Source: Neoceratodus forsteri
Lineage: Eukaryota; Chordata; Ceratodontiformes; Ceratodontidae
DNA length: 64,000 nt
Reading direction: 5' to 3'
Assembly: GCA_016271365.2 (NCBI GenBank)
Contig: CM057456.1
Location: 607,109,501 to 607,173,500, forward strand
The translations under genes were made by a program, and so were the position numbers. Positions within the stretch are counted from its first letter, which is position 1; the number at the start of each line of letters is the position of its first letter. Below are positions 42,238 through 54,966 of the stretch, in pieces. Under the pieces are notes generated by a model. That model had not been told where the DNA came from. It made no database searches and was given only the letters and a program-made list of their open reading frames with translations.

Positions 42238-45200
42238 TTATTTATTTATTGAATTGATTCACCAGGAAAGGCACACTGAGCAAAACGATGCTCGTTTCCT
42301 GGTGTGACCTGGGGGAAGGGTTACAAAGGGAGTATAACACACGGGTTATCACAATAACAATTAAATCAGGTATACAGAGGAGAATGGTAATACTTGGTTA
42401 TAACACTGGTTAACAGTCAGCTAAAAGCGTATACCAGAGGTATACATAAAACTTACATACATACATACATAGAGTACAGATTGCTGCTGTAGATTAACAC
42501 TTAGGGCTAAATCTAGGCAGGACAGAGAGAGACAAGAGTAGGCGAGTAAGTGCCATGGTTGGTTTTTATAAGCCAGCTTCCAAGGATAGGGTGGTGTCGC
42601 TGGTCAGGCAATGGGAATTTGGAGGGGTGGGGTCATTAGAGTTTTTGAGTGCAGGCACAGTTTATCGTGAGGTAGTTTGCCAGCACAGTTGATAGGGAAT
42701 GGGTGGAAGAAGAGTGATAAATTTGAGGGGGGAAAGCATTCCAGAGTTTCAGGAATCGGTGCGAGAAGGCTGTTTGTCCAGCAGAGGTCATTCGTCTGGG
42801 GATACTTAGTAGTCAGGTGTCAAAGGACCGGAGGGCATGGGGGGAGTGGGAGCTGACAACAGTATGGAGGAGAGGTAGGAGGGAAGGGCGCCGAGCCAGA
42901 ATTTTGAGACAAATTTGGAGCAGTGCAGTTGTCGGCAATTTTCGAGAGATGGGAAGGCGAGGGAGCGGTAGAGGTCACAGTGGTGGGAACGGGGGGGCAT
43001 CGAGAGTGAAGCAGCAGAAGGCGTTGAAGAGGGGGTCTAGTTTAGATAAGGTGGATTTAGGTGCAGCGCTGTAGACTATGTCACAGTAGTCTAAGGAAGG
43101 AAGGATCATCTTCTGCACTAGTTCCTGCCTAACCATAAAAGGGGGGCAAGAGCGGTTTCTGTACAGAGCACCTAGCTTGCGGCACAGTTTTTATGGTTGC
43201 ATCAATGTGGTTGGAGAAGGTAAGGTGACGGTCGAGCCATACACCGAGATAATGGAAGGAAGCAACATTCTCCTGGGTTATCCCATCCTGATTGTGGAAG
43301 GAGGGGAGAGAGAGGAGTTGGGATAGCCACTGTCTCATGCCCAAGGACATGGTGACAGTTTTTTTAGCATTGAGAGAGAGCTGGTGCGAACTGAACCAGA
43401 GTTGATCTTTATTGAAGTCGGACTGGAGATTGGATGCTTCTTCTTCCGGGAGTAGCTAGAGGTGAATAGGATGGTGTCGTCTGCATACATGTGTATAAAT
43501 GTAGCTGTGCAGATTTGTGGCAGGTTGTTGAGTAAAATGGAGAACAGGATGGGGTCAAGTACTGACCCTTGGGGGACACCAGTAGTCATGGGGAGGGGAG
43601 AAGATGTGGCATCTGCAATTCTTACTGATTGTGTTCTTCCTGAGAGGTAGGAACTGAACCAGTTACTGGCTGAGATAGTGAGGCCTGCATCTGAGAGGCT
43701 TGTTAACAGCAAGGGATGGGAGACAGTGTTGACTGCTTTAGCGAGGTCAACAAATATTGCCAAGGAGATCTGCCCTCTATCCATTCTGGAGAGGATGGTG
43801 TCAGTGAGTCTTAATGAGGAGGATGCAGTGGAGTGGCCCTTTCTGAAACCAGAGTGAAACGGAGATAAAGGAGGTAAGTTGGGTGAGTACCAGGTGTTCT
43901 TGTAGTTTAGCAAGGACTGTGAGGAAAGAGATAGGGTGGAAGTTTGAAGTGGAGGAGGGGGAACCCCCTTTGTGGAGGGGAATGACAACGCTGTGTTTCC
44001 AGGTCTGGGGGACAGCAGCAGTGGTGAAGGAGAGATTTAGGAGATTGGCAAGAGGTGTTGCTATGGCTGGTGCAGGTGGAGGAGTTTGGTGTCCAGCCCA
44101 TCGGGGGAATTACCTTTAGATGGGTTTAGAGCCAGTAGGGCCTCAAGGGCTTCAGTTTGTGTGATAGCTTCGAAGGAGAAGGTGCAAGGCCCTAGTGAGT
44201 TTGAGGCTCCTTCGGTAGGGTCGGGTGGAGTATTGGGGGACAGGGAGGAGAGGAGAGTTGAGGCACAAGAGGTAAAATGTGTGCTGAACTTGGCAGCCAC
44301 TGCCCCTTGGTCTGAGAGGAGTGAGTTGTTTACTTTTAGGAGTGGTGTGGGATTTGAATCCGGAGGGGAGAAGAGGGATTGGATGACCTTCCAGAACATG
44401 GTTGGGCTATTTAAGTTTGACTGGAGGGAGGAGTTGAAGTATTCCACTTTAGCGAGCCGAGTTGCTCTGGTGCACTTGTTACGCAGCACACGGTACATGG
44501 TGAAGTCTTGTGAGAGGCATGAAGATTTATGCAGTCACCATGCTTTGTCGTGGGCATTTTGGCAGGCTATAAATTCTTGGATGATCCAAGGCAGGTGGTT
44601 ACCACATACCCTTGAGCGACGCAGTGGGGCATGCATATTTCAGACATTGAGGAAGGTGTCTTGGAAGTATATGAGGGCATCGTCTATGGAGCAGACTAAG
44701 GTGGGTGGGGTCCAGTTAGTGAGGGCTAGGTCTTCGAACATGGTGGCGAGGTTGCGGGATTTATAGCACCGTTGGATTAGAAACTGTGGGGCAGTGAATT
44801 TTCCTGATCAGGTATATAATGTGGTGGTCACTCAGGGAGTCAGGAAGCAGACTAGCTTGGATGACCCAGTGGGGGTGGTTGGTGAGTGTCCAGTATATTA
44901 GTGAGTGGTTCCCAGATTTGAGGTTTACGTGGTTGGGCTCGGTAATGGATTGTGACAGGTTTAGTGCCGAAATGTCGGTACGGATTTTGCTGAGAGAATG
45001 AGATAACCAGTTGTGGCTAAAATCCCCCATAATATACAATTTCCCCGTCGAGGTTAGGGAGGAGATTTGCATGAGTACGTCAGTGACAGATGATGCTGGT
45101 GTGCCTGGCCGGCAGTATACACCGGTGATGAAAATAGGGAGTGAGAAGGGTAGATCCAGTTGAACCAGTATAAGTTCATGGGCTTTAGGTTCAGACTTGG

Positions 45201-45770
45201 CTATGACTAGGGAGTAGTGTAGTTTGGCATTTACATAAATGGCCACACCGCTGCCTCTGTTAGCCCTGTCCTGGCGGGTCATGGTGTAACCTAGGATTGA
45301 GACAGAGGGCTCAAAGATATTTTTCTTTAGCCATGTCTCGGACAGGATAATGATGTCGTGGGCATAGTGGGCTGCAAGTACCTGGCGGAGTTGAGTTTGA
45401 GGGCTAGGCTTCTTATGTTTAGGTGCAAGAGGCGCAGGCCACATGGGAGGGGGCTGCCACTGGGGTTTGTGGTAGTGGATGAGTTTAGAGAGGGTCCAGG
45501 TGAATTTAGCAGGGTAGGGCTATGGTGGGGACCTGGGTTCAGATGTATGTCCCCAGCTGCGAGGAGCAGGAGGGCAATAGTAAGGTAGTGTTCTATAAGT
45601 TGTAGCCCCCAATAAGTGGTTGAGCACCATCTTGTATGAGTATGGGGGTGGCTGTAACAGGTTCGATGGGAGGTAAGTAGTTGTAGAATTATTCAAGTGT
45701 GTGAGGGAAGGAAGAGGAAGGGGCAGGGTCACGCGTTTGAGTAGACCCACGTTTGGCTGGGGGGAGTGGC
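42238..45770 (-). mobile_element. Jockey/L2/CR1-group LINE, nearly full ORF2, antisense
   Basis: The 3' terminus is at the left (GTTTATTTATTTATTGAATT). The minus strand carries, from right to left, an endonuclease at 45,444-44,761 (DIIILSETWL, GSGVAIYVNA, ITGVYCRPGTP, YIMGDFSHNWLSH, LSDHHIIYLI), a linker at 44,498-44,061, an RT at 43,988-43,335 (GFRKGHSTASSSLRLTDTIL, FVDLAKAVNTVSH, TTGVPQGSVLDPILFSILL, MYADDTILFTS) and a tail at 43,350-43,129 (FHYLGVWLDRHLTFSNHID). The YADD catalytic motif is kept; endonuclease GDFN is GDFS. Frameshifts separate these parts. Confidence 0.93.
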
Positions 45771-46886
45771 AGTCGCAGAGTTTGGGGGGTTAACTTGTGG
45801 CTTGAAAGTAAACAGTACATTTTGAGGTCAATTTACAAAAGTCATATCTTTTAGTTTTATTTGCAGATAAGTATTACACTAGGTTGTGACATCTCTGTTT
45901 AATAAGGAGCATTAAGAATGTGATTAAGTATGCTCAGTCATTTATTGTATTCAAGCAGAAGTTATTAATAACTGTTTGTGGTGCTGAGGTGTTTTGATGC
46001 TTCGGTGCTTGTTTAATCAATACTGTACTGCACTGCACAGGGCAAGATAACTTTTTAAAACTTAGCTTTTATTGTTTTTTTTTTTTAAAACTTCACTGTG
46101 GTGCAGGGGTGTTTTGGTTGCTTTAATGCTTTGTGCATGTGTAACTAGAAGAGCTCAGAGGTGTGTTAGGTGGGAGGGTGCTTTATGTGTTCTGTACTGC
46201 TTTACAGTAGTCACTGATGATCCATTGATGAGACTTTGTCTGCACATATTGTGCCCCCTCTTGTTTCTGCAGTTGCCATTTGACTCAACACCTCGCCAAC
46301 ATCACTCAACTGTGCTTCTTCATGCAGCATACTGTCCCAGAGATGGCAGATCTCGAGGAATTTGTCGGCTGTCATACTAGGTGAAGCAGGTAGTTCTTGC
46401 TCTTCTGCTAGATCAGTGGCATACTGCATGATTGCTTCTTCGATACAGAAACACACTTCAGTGAAGCAGCACACTATAGTCTCTGTGGTTATGTTATGCC
46501 ATGCTTGCTTCATGAGCTGCGCCACTTCTAGCAATGCTATTTATTTTACACAGATGACAGCTACAAGCTTCTCAGAATTGTCAAGCATCCCCAGTACCAT
46601 TGATCGCATAGCATGCACATAGTGCTGCTTGAATGGGTAAATGATGCCCTGATCTAAGGGTTGGATCATGCATGTGGTATTCGGGGGGAGGAAAAAGAGT
46701 TTTATGTTGGGGTGTAAAAAAATAAATGAAGAATATAAGAAAAGAGTTTTGTGTTGTGTCATTTCTTTAGTGCACAAGAGTGGTCCACTACCCACAGTTT
46801 GCAGCTTGATTATTCAGAAAGGACCAGCTTCATGTCAAAATAATTTACAACTGCAATAGTGATTTCCCACCAGCACCCCACTTTTC
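45771..46886 (-). mobile_element. Tigger/pogo-type DNA transposon, internally deleted, antisense
   Basis: Minus-strand 46,795-46,541 encodes LFFLPPNTTCMIQPLDQGII and 46,534-46,211 continues with LMKQAWHNITTETIVCCF. LPPNTTxxxQPxDQG is the hallmark of the Tigger/pogo DDE transposase, where the Asp of DQG is the third catalytic acid. Only this C-terminal part exists: the DNA-binding HTH/CENP-B domain and the first two catalytic acids should lie to the right, but the flanking LINE begins at 46,887. Exact element ends are unclear. Confidence 0.85.
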
Positions 46887-48165
46887 TCTGTTTTAGACCA
46901 CCTGTTATTTTTGCTATTTGTTAATGATGTGCTGAGGAACTGTGTGTGTGTGGGTGGGGGTGGGGCCTCTGCTGTATGCAAACAATGATGTGTTATATAG
47001 AAACTCTATGGACCCCAGCTGCCTCAATGCGCAGATCGCGGGTGACCTCCTTGAAATGAAAAAGAGGATAGTGGCTAATAAGCTGGTCCTTAATGCCAAA
47101 AAGATTAGGACGATATTGTCTGGCCCTAGGCAGTTGGGACTGACTAGTCAACATCTGCTTGTCCTCATTACCTTCTCTGGAACACCCATAGAAGTAGCTG
47201 AGTCCACCAAATAACTAGGGGTCCACTTGAACCAGGAAATTTCCTATAGAATTCACATTGACCATCTTACTCAGATCCTCCACCAAGCAATTGGCCTACT
47301 CTACCATCTTGGCAATCTTATTAGTAAGGAATCAAGGCTCATAATTGCTTCTAGTACTCTACTCCCCCTGCTGCAATACATTGCCCCGTTCTGCAGTCCC
47401 TGAGGTGCTCTGAGCTCAGTAAGCTCAAAGCATTATACAATAAAATTGGGCACTTTGCCACCAGTGCTCCACCCAGAGAACAGCATGGCGATGCAATGCA
47501 CTCACTGAACTGGACTTCACTGGAAGGTCAGCTTGACTACCCTCTCCTCTGCCTGACCTTTAAGCTTGTTAAGGGTCCCTCCCCTCCACCTAGCCTGTGT
47601 GACACTCTAAAAATCAAGCCTCCAAGGGGGATCCTGTGGTCTTCTAGCTCCTGTTGGAGATACCTAAACTTACATCCTGTGTGGGAAAGAGGTCCTTTCC
47701 CACCCCCAACTATCTGGAAGTCCCTGCCTTCTGCCCTTCAAGACTGCCCTACACTTAGGGGGTTTAAAAAAGGGCTTAAAGTTATGTTACTAGAATGGAG
47801 CCTGTGTGCCTGTAACAGATGTCAATCCCCTGCACTACGTGATGATGACCTCCCATCTTGGATAGTTTGGGCTCATTCTGATGCACTATTGATTAATGTT
47901 TCCCTTCCCTACTTTGTGTAGTCTAAGCTTGTTATTAACTTAGTGTTATATACTGAAATCCATGCTTGGTCAAACATATAGCTCACACCCAATGTATTCT
48001 TGACTATGTCATATCTGTCTTGTCCTGGCAATGTATTCTTGACAATGTACTATTTCTGCCTGCTTATTAAATGCATTTAATTCTGGGTCACCCCTGAAAA
48101 AAAAGGACAGCTATGTCTCAGTAGGCCTACCAGGTTAACAAAATTAACAAATAAAAAAAATAAAA
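46887..48165 (+). pseudogene. LINE reverse transcriptase, second half and 3' UTR (sense)
   Basis: Opens SVLDHLLFLLFVNDVLRN, which completes the GVPQGSIL left at 38,510. It continues with GPLLYANNDVLY (the YADD site, now YANN), IVANKLVLNAKKIRTILSG, LGVHLNQEISYRIHIDHL, ASSTLLPLLQYIAPFCSP and PTIWKSLPSALQDC. The 3' end is GGTTAACAAAATTAACAAAT with an A-rich tail. The near-repeat TCTRTTTTAR occurs at both breakpoints (38,501 and 46,887). Confidence 0.9.
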
Positions 48166-48759
48166 TCTTCAGCTACTCTGATTCTGGTTATAGTTTTATC
48201 GTGCAACTTTAAAAAAAAAAAAAACAGACAGCAAATGTAGTTCTGTATCAAGCTTAGCCAATACAGAATGTCCCAAAGAGTCTCTCTGCATAAACTGACA
48301 AATGCAGACTTGAGATCTAAGAGGCTACATATATATATATATATTTTTTTAATATCACTAGAGGAGCTGGCAAAGAAACCAAACTTATTTTTTTACCAAT
48401 GGTAGCTCAAGACTTCAGGACTAGGACATACCCTTGTAAATCAGAAAATCTTCCAAAGGTCTCATTGACCAGTATGCTTGGGGTGGGGGCAGTTAATGTA
48501 AGAGTAGAGACAGTGGGCACACCGAGTAGCCCCATGGTCATTCTCCAGCAGTTTTAACTCATTATTATTGTGATCACTACTTAATTACAAATTTTACTAG
48601 AAAAAAGTAACAAAATATATATATATACAAAAATCAATAAAAGTTATAATAACTACAAAACAATAAAGATCAGACAGTTGTCACTGAATTCGGACAAACT
48701 TATATTAGGTCCCACATAACTCATTGAAGTCCTTTTTTCAAACTATTGGCTCAGAGGTA
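48166..48759. other. Unassigned AT-rich sequence with microsatellites
   Basis: (AT)n at 48,328-48,345 and a shorter one near 48,618. Nothing else is recognised. Confidence 0.45.
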
Positions 48760-49637
48760 GTAGTAGAACATTTTAATTTTTATACAGGTAAAAGCTGATA
48801 CACCACACCATTACGGCTAAAACTGCCCTATTTACAATGTGGTCCTGTTGAAACATAAATTTTCAAACACAAAATTATCATTGCTAACAACATGTTAAAC
48901 AGTATGCGCTGCTGAAGATTTTAAAAACTTCCATTGTACAAATACAGTGTGTATTCAGTTCCTGTTTCATTGCAGCATTGAATGCCACTGAATTTGGTGC
49001 CAGTAGCTTAATGTGTGGATCAATGTTGTTCCAAAGTTTTGCTGCTGCTTGGGATAATACAATGTTCACATATCTATTTTTTGGGATACATTTTTCCTAG
49101 TCTCTGTATTTGTTAAATCTTAAATCATATATATGTTAACTTTCTGCAATCTGTCTATTAAATTTACTGGTTTGTTTTGATTTAATACAGTATTTACCAA
49201 ACTTGCCTAAATCAATTTTAATCTGTTTTCTATTGTAAGCCAGCCCAGTTTCTCCTGCATTACACAGTGGTGGGTATTGTAATCATAATGCAACACAAAT
49301 CCAACCACATTATCAAGTAACTCCAACTTTTTTAAACTTGTTACATTTACAAGACCGTAAATATGACAATCATAATCTGAAATCAGCAATGAAGTTTGAG
49401 TTGCAATTGCATGTCTCAAATTTTTAGTTATATAAAATACTGTGCGTCTAAAAGCTCCAAGTTTACAGTTTACTTTTTTGTTACAATACTAATATGATGA
49501 GTAAAATGTAAGCTTTTGTTAAACCAGATGCCCAAATGTTTGTATTCAGATACCAGTTCTAATTCTGCGCCATCTTTTGTTACTATTTTCAGTCTTGGAT
49601 TGTTTTCCCTCCTGCCTGTGGTGTCAGTAGAGAAAGC

Positions 49638-49682
<45 letters not shown>

Positions 49683-50444
49683 TATATATTACAGTTTAAT
49701 ACCAAACCAAAATGTTCAAACCAAGAATGTAGACTCAAAAAGTCTATCTGAAATTTTTCTTCCACATGTTTGTAATCTTTGCTGGATGCAACCATTACCA
49801 TGTGGTCTGCATATAGGCGAATTTCTGAGTGTTTTATGAAATTTGGTAATCCATTCATGTATATAAGAAATAAGAATGGACCCAGTATCAAGCTTTGTGG
49901 TACTCCTCTAAGCACTCCATTTAAGTTTGCTAATACATCCTCAATACACACTTTTTGTGTTCTATTTGTAATATATGGTGCAAACCACGGTAAAGCTTCC
50001 TCAGAAATGTTTAATTTTCCTAATCTATCTATCTATCAAGATTCAGTGATTCACTAAATCAAAAGCCTTTGACAAATCCATGGACACTGCACACACAACC
50101 TCTTCCTTATTTAACGGAGTAGAAACTAGATCTAAAAGGCCAGTGAATTCATTGATCACGAAATGTTCCTTCCTAAAACTGGATTGATGTTTAGTGATAA
50201 GATTATATTTTTTTATAAATAACCATACAGTTGTGGGTGGATATGTCTTTCAAAAACCTTTGACATCAGGAGGGCAATTGGTCAATAATTTGATGGGACT
50301 ATTTGTTCACTGTTGTTAAATATTGGTACAATTTTTAAAGTCTTCCAACTTGCTGTGTAAATACCCTCAACCAAACTCCAGTTGTATAGTTTTATGAGGA
50401 TTGGTGCAGTAACATCTGCTGCATCTTTTAGGAACTTTGGGTAG
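48760..50444 (-). mobile_element. Jockey/CR1-group LINE, antisense, 3' part
   Basis: The left edge has TAGTAGTAGAACATTTTAA, a 3'-terminal form also seen at 51,280. The minus strand carries the RT thumb/tail at 49,069-48,884 (LWNNIDPHI) and 49,419-49,207, the palm at 49,951-49,682 (RGVPQSLILGPFLFLIYMN, IRLYADHMVMVASS; YADD has become YADH) and, at about 50,440-50,050, KFLKDAADVTAPILIKLYN and SMDLSKAFDLVNH. The upstream half is at 55,180-56,520. Confidence 0.85.
49639..49682. repeat. (TA)n microsatellite inside the LINE
   Basis: About 40 bp of TA dinucleotides, inserted or expanded within the RT region of the antisense LINE. Confidence 0.95.
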
Positions 50445-50616
50445 GATTTTCAAAATGGCGAGAATGCCGTAAGCCCCAGGTGTGCCAAACATATATTGCA
50501 TGGGACTTGCAGCATTCTCCTGGCCAGCAATCGGGATTTTCTATCCCATGCAACAACTGACACATGTTAGACCAACTTTTTATAGTCTAGCATGTGGCAA
50601 TCCTAAGGGCCTTTTT

Positions 50617-50661
50617 TATATCAGCTTGTGCCAGATATTTGGCACAAGCTGATATAAATTT
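50617..50661. repeat. Perfect hairpin
   Basis: TTTATATCAGCTTGTGCCA pairs exactly with TGGCACAAGCTGATATAAA around a 6-nt GATATT loop. It lies inside the family X element. Confidence 0.95.
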
Positions 50662-51250
50662 TTATTATTTATTTATTTAGTTTTTGTTAACCGGGTAGGT
50701 GCACTAGCCATAAAATGACTATTTTCAGGCACGACCTGGGAGAGTACAACAAAAAGAGAACAGTTGAACAACAGCAACATGGGTACAATAATACAAACAG
50801 AGGAACAGTACAGCACTGCTACAAAAACACAATAGGTAGAAACAGCAAAAAATAATGGCAAGCATTATACAGATAATGGCAATAAGATATATAAGTGCAG
50901 AAACCACGTTCTGACCTATGGAGTGAAAGGGTTAATAAGATAGTAAGGTTATATAGAGAGAGAAATGTGAAGAATTTTCAAATATAACAAGAAAGACTGA
51001 CAGAAGGAAGGTCGGGGTGGTAATTGGCAAAACAACAGTGGATGGTCAGCAACAAGGTTCGAGAAGGAAGAGAGCTAGTAGTCAAGAAGTTATTTATAAA
51101 GAGAAGGAAAAATATGGGGAGGGGAAGAGGAGACAGTCTTGGAGCTGGATTAGAGCAGGGGTGACATTACTGGTAAGTCTCAGGAGCTTCAGGTTGGGTC
51201 AAAGCATGTACAAGCATCAGCTAAGGATAGATAATGACGACATTCACTTT
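50660..51250 (-). mobile_element. LINE 3'-UTR fragment, antisense
   Basis: Begins TTTTTATTATTTATTTATT then GTTAACCGGGTAGGTGC, almost the terminus found at 35,790, so the same LINE family. No coding part remains. Confidence 0.65.
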
Positions 51251-51277
51251 TAAATCCAAAATGAGACTGTCACAACT

Positions 51278-54200
51278 AGTAGTAGTAGAAGTAGTAGTAG
51301 TAATATTTTATTCAGGACAATGCCATGAGATGGATAAAACACCACTGAGTGAACTCATTTTCAAGGTGATCCAGTTATACATTCATACCGTTACGTTACA
51401 CACATTTTACTTAAATATGACACATAATGCATATATTACAAAGATGTTTTACATATAATTGATAAGTACAAAGTTTACACTAAGTCAATAAGACCAACAT
51501 ACCATATAACAATATTTAGGGAGTCCAGCGTATTGCTGACAAACAACATAATGCGGGAATATAACTTTGGTTATTAAACCATAACTTGATAGATTTCTTT
51601 TTATTTTTTATGGAAGGATCTCTTAATTCAGTAGGAAGATGATTCCACGCTGTTACTCCCCTGTGTTTAACTGAATGTCTCCCTATGTTTAGTCTAACTT
51701 TATGGATATTAAATTCTAAACCAGCAGCGGATCTCAGACTTAATGGTATTGACCTGAGTGAAAAAAGGTCAGTGACATATTTGGGGACAATCCCTTTCAG
51801 AACCTTTACCATAACTAGTGAGGTATGCAAGTCCCTCCTTTCACTCAATCTTAACCAGTTTAGCTGTTGGTACATCGAACAGTGATGCATTCTAGGATGT
51901 GTATCCAAAACATAATGGGCCAACCTATTATAAACCATGTCAATAGACTTCACTAAAGTTTTAGTAGCCCCAGCATATGATAGGTCCCCATAACCTATTT
52001 TTGGAATAATAGCAGTATTGACCAGCTTAAGTCTAGAATCAGTATCTAAAAACCTTTTTACCCTATACATTACTCCAATTTTTTTATGAATGCTTTTCAC
52101 TAATGATTGAATATGTATGTCCCATTTTAATTTGGCTATCTATCCACATTCCCAAATATTTGTAACATGATGTAGATTTTAATTCATCTCCGGCTTTAGT
52201 TTTAATCTTTAACTCATAGTTCTTGTAATCACTAGACCTACTAAACGAGACTGTTTGTGTTTTTTTAACATTTAGTTTCATGGATTGCAGTTCAAAAAAA
52301 TGTTGTAAGTACGTAAAAGCTACCTGTAATCTTTCCTGGACCAAATCGACAGAGCTCCCACTAGTGTAAATCATCATATCGTCAGTGTAAATATGAAAGT
52401 CAACATTCATGCTGCAAAATTTAAGTTCATTAACATAAATATTTAAAAGTAAGGGTCCCAGAATCGACCCCTGGGGCACCCCAGATTGAGCATATTTAAG
52501 AGAAGAATCTGATGTGCCCAATGATATGAACTGTTGCCTATCTAGAATGTAGGACCCTAACCATTCCACAGCCTTAGGAGAGATGTGCAGCTCCCCCAGT
52601 CTAGATAAGAGGATAGCATGGTTAAGTGTATTGAAAGCTTTCGACAGGTCTATAAAAATAGTACCTGTCGAAAGTCCATGACCAAGACCATCATATATAT
52701 TTCCAACAACCTTAACTAAGGCAGTCTGAGTACTCTGATAAGCTTTAAACCCAGACTGTCTGCTATTCAGTTTTTTCCCAGACTCCAAGAAATGAGTAAG
52801 CTGGTAAAATACAAAATGCTCAAAAATCTTTGAAATCGGGGACAAAAGTGAAATTGGTCTATAATTTCCAATGTCTGTTTTTACACCTAATTTGTGTATA
52901 GGAATTACCTTAGCTATTTTCCAATGTTCTGGGAACTCAGCAGTTTGAAGAGAAAGATTAAATATATGTGATAATGGATAGGCATTAACTGGAGCTGCGT
53001 CCCGAAGTAACTTTGATGGTATTCCGTCAGGACCAATGATGTTTTTATATCTAGTTTCAGAAGTTTTAATAGTACATCTTCAACCAAGATATTTGTAAAT
53101 AAGAATTTTGAATCTCTATTCAAAAATTCAGAATGTTTTCTGAAAGAAAACTGTTCTTGCAAGAAAGATTGTGTTTGAAGATTTTAATTCCCTGAAATTC
53201 CAGATTCGAGGAAGAAGTCATTAAAGGTTTCAGTCACCTCAGGACTAGAGGGCATATACTGGTTATTAATCAAAAAATTACCTTCGTGTCTAGTTTAATG
53301 GGTACCCATTAACCCCGAAATTATGCTCCAAAATGCTCCCTTGTTAGCTTTATTATTCATAGACAATTTTTTTTTTATATTCTTGTTTAGTTTCTCTAAC
53401 CATCTTACTATATTTATTACGTGATTGTCTTTAGGCCAGCCAATTAGTTTCGTTGGGGGCACTCTTTGCTTTATGCCAAAATTTATCTCTTTGCCACTTT
53501 AGTTTATGCAGGCTTGAATTATACCATTTTAAACTAACAGCTTTTACTTTTCTCCTTATAATGGGTGCATGGTGATTGCAAACCTGCATAAATTCCTGGA
53601 GAAAATAACTTCAGGCATCTGAGGCACTAGGGATAAGATGAAGTCTTTTCCAATCAATACCCTCTATGTCTAACATATAATTAACATAATCAAATTGTCT
53701 GAAGTTTCTCAAAAATAAATGATCAGAAGTTTGGCCAAGTGCCCTCACCTTTTTTCAGATAGCAAAAATGATTTGATGATCCGAGAATGTGCCTGGTAAA
53801 ACCCCACTAGCTAAGTAGAGACTAGGGCTATTTGTAAAAATAAGATCTAAATTAGAAGATTTTGAGAAGTCCCTGTTATTCAGTCTTGTAGGAACCTGAA
53901 TTAATTGATTCAGGCTCATACCAATTTGAAGATCTAACAAACTATGTGATTCCTTGATTTCTGTCCAGTTTACATTAAAATCACCTAAAAGGAGCATTTC
54001 ATGTGAATTTTTATACTTTTGTAGAGACATCTGAAGGGAATCAAAAAAGCCTAACAGATTCCAGGTTTGATGCAATATAAATCAGGATTCTACCACCTTT
54101 ACCCTTTTTTCTATCATTCCTATACATTTGATAATTATACAATTGGACTAGGAAATCCTCAATCCTACCATGCAGCCAGATTTCCGTAATTACTATAACC

Positions 54201-54480
54201 TTTGGCTGGTGCATGGTAACCCGATCTCTGATTGAATCAAACTTTTTCCAAACACTTCGAGAATTAAAGTGCACTATCCCAAAATATCCCTTTAAAAATA
54301 AATCACTGTTATTAGGTACCAAAGTATCACTCCCCCTCAAAGTAGCATCACCTGGGCCCAGATTGGGATGTATATCTCTACATGTCACTAGAAAAAGAAT
54401 ACTCAGACACCTAATAACCTTCAGTATATAGTGTCTCATTTTCATTGGTCTTCCCAAGTACCCCAAAAAGTAGAAAACTT
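51278..54480 (-). mobile_element. Jockey/CR1-group LINE, nearly complete ORF2, antisense
   Basis: The 3' terminus at left is a (GTA)n tract followed by ATTTTATTCAGG. The minus strand: ORF start at 54,466, endonuclease in two frames 54,466-54,041 and 54,075-53,755 (HFNSRSVWKKFD, VIVITEIWL, LLLGDFNVNWTE, SSNLDLIFTN, FSDHQIIF; N, E, GDFN and SDH all kept), a broken linker (about 53,750-52,860), RT at 52,845-52,084 (SPISKIFEHFVFYQLTHFL, FIDLSKAFNTLNH, SGVPQGSILGPLLLNIYVNE, HIYTDDMMIYTS) and tail at 52,100-51,516 (PKIGYGDLSYAGATKTLV, HHCSMYQQLNWL, RGVTAWNHLPTEL). Palm C is YTDD instead of YADD. Confidence 0.94.
54353..54376 (-). other. 2A-like motif near the ORF2 N-terminus (degenerate)
   Basis: Residues 31-38 of the frame starting at 54,466 read DIHPNLGP, preceded by a hydrophobic run SILFLVTC. 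Many related LINEs begin with GDIHPNPGP at this place, resembling viral 2A sequences (NPG/P). Here one Pro is Leu, which should abolish any ribosome-skipping activity. The identity of this stretch is well supported; the function is only by analogy. Confidence 0.55.
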
Positions 54481-54811
54481 TACAGTCAACGTATAATTAC
54501 AAAAATACCCCTTAATTAACACAGCATACTTGACCATGTCTCTACACACGTTTTTTGTTAATTGGTTAAATTTTGGGAATGAACTTAAATACAGTAACGC
54601 CAAACATCATAAACAGTTGATGGGGGATGGGGATAAAAAACTGAGTAATTTGCAGACCAATGCTGAAACCTTGGAGTACCAGACTGTAGGCATAGGAAAG
54701 AACAGACACTTATTAACAGCAAAAACTTTAAACTAGCCATTTATAAACTAAATATTCAATAGGTTACTTTAAATAAGTTTGGTTTAAATTAGTTCCTACT
54801 CAAGGTGCCTG
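54481..54811. other. Unassigned interior of the family X insertion
   Basis: No coding features. Presumed interior of the DNA element. Confidence 0.35.
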
Positions 54812-54966
54812 TTAACATAGAAACATAGAGGTTGACGGCAGATAAGGACCGCAAGGCCCATCCAGTCTGCCCGTTTCTTTTTCTACCTTATAAATGTGCC
54901 ATCGGCCTTTGCTCTGTCAGTGGGCTAGCTATTCGTACTCATCTGTATTGCTACCTTAAGAGGGAA
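54812..54966 (-). mobile_element. CR1-like LINE 3' end (short), antisense
   Basis: ACATAGAAACATAGAGG with GACGGCAGATAAGGACCG and CAAGGCCCATCCAGTCTG: the same subfamily as 9,064-9,706, cut after about 155 bp. Confidence 0.88.
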
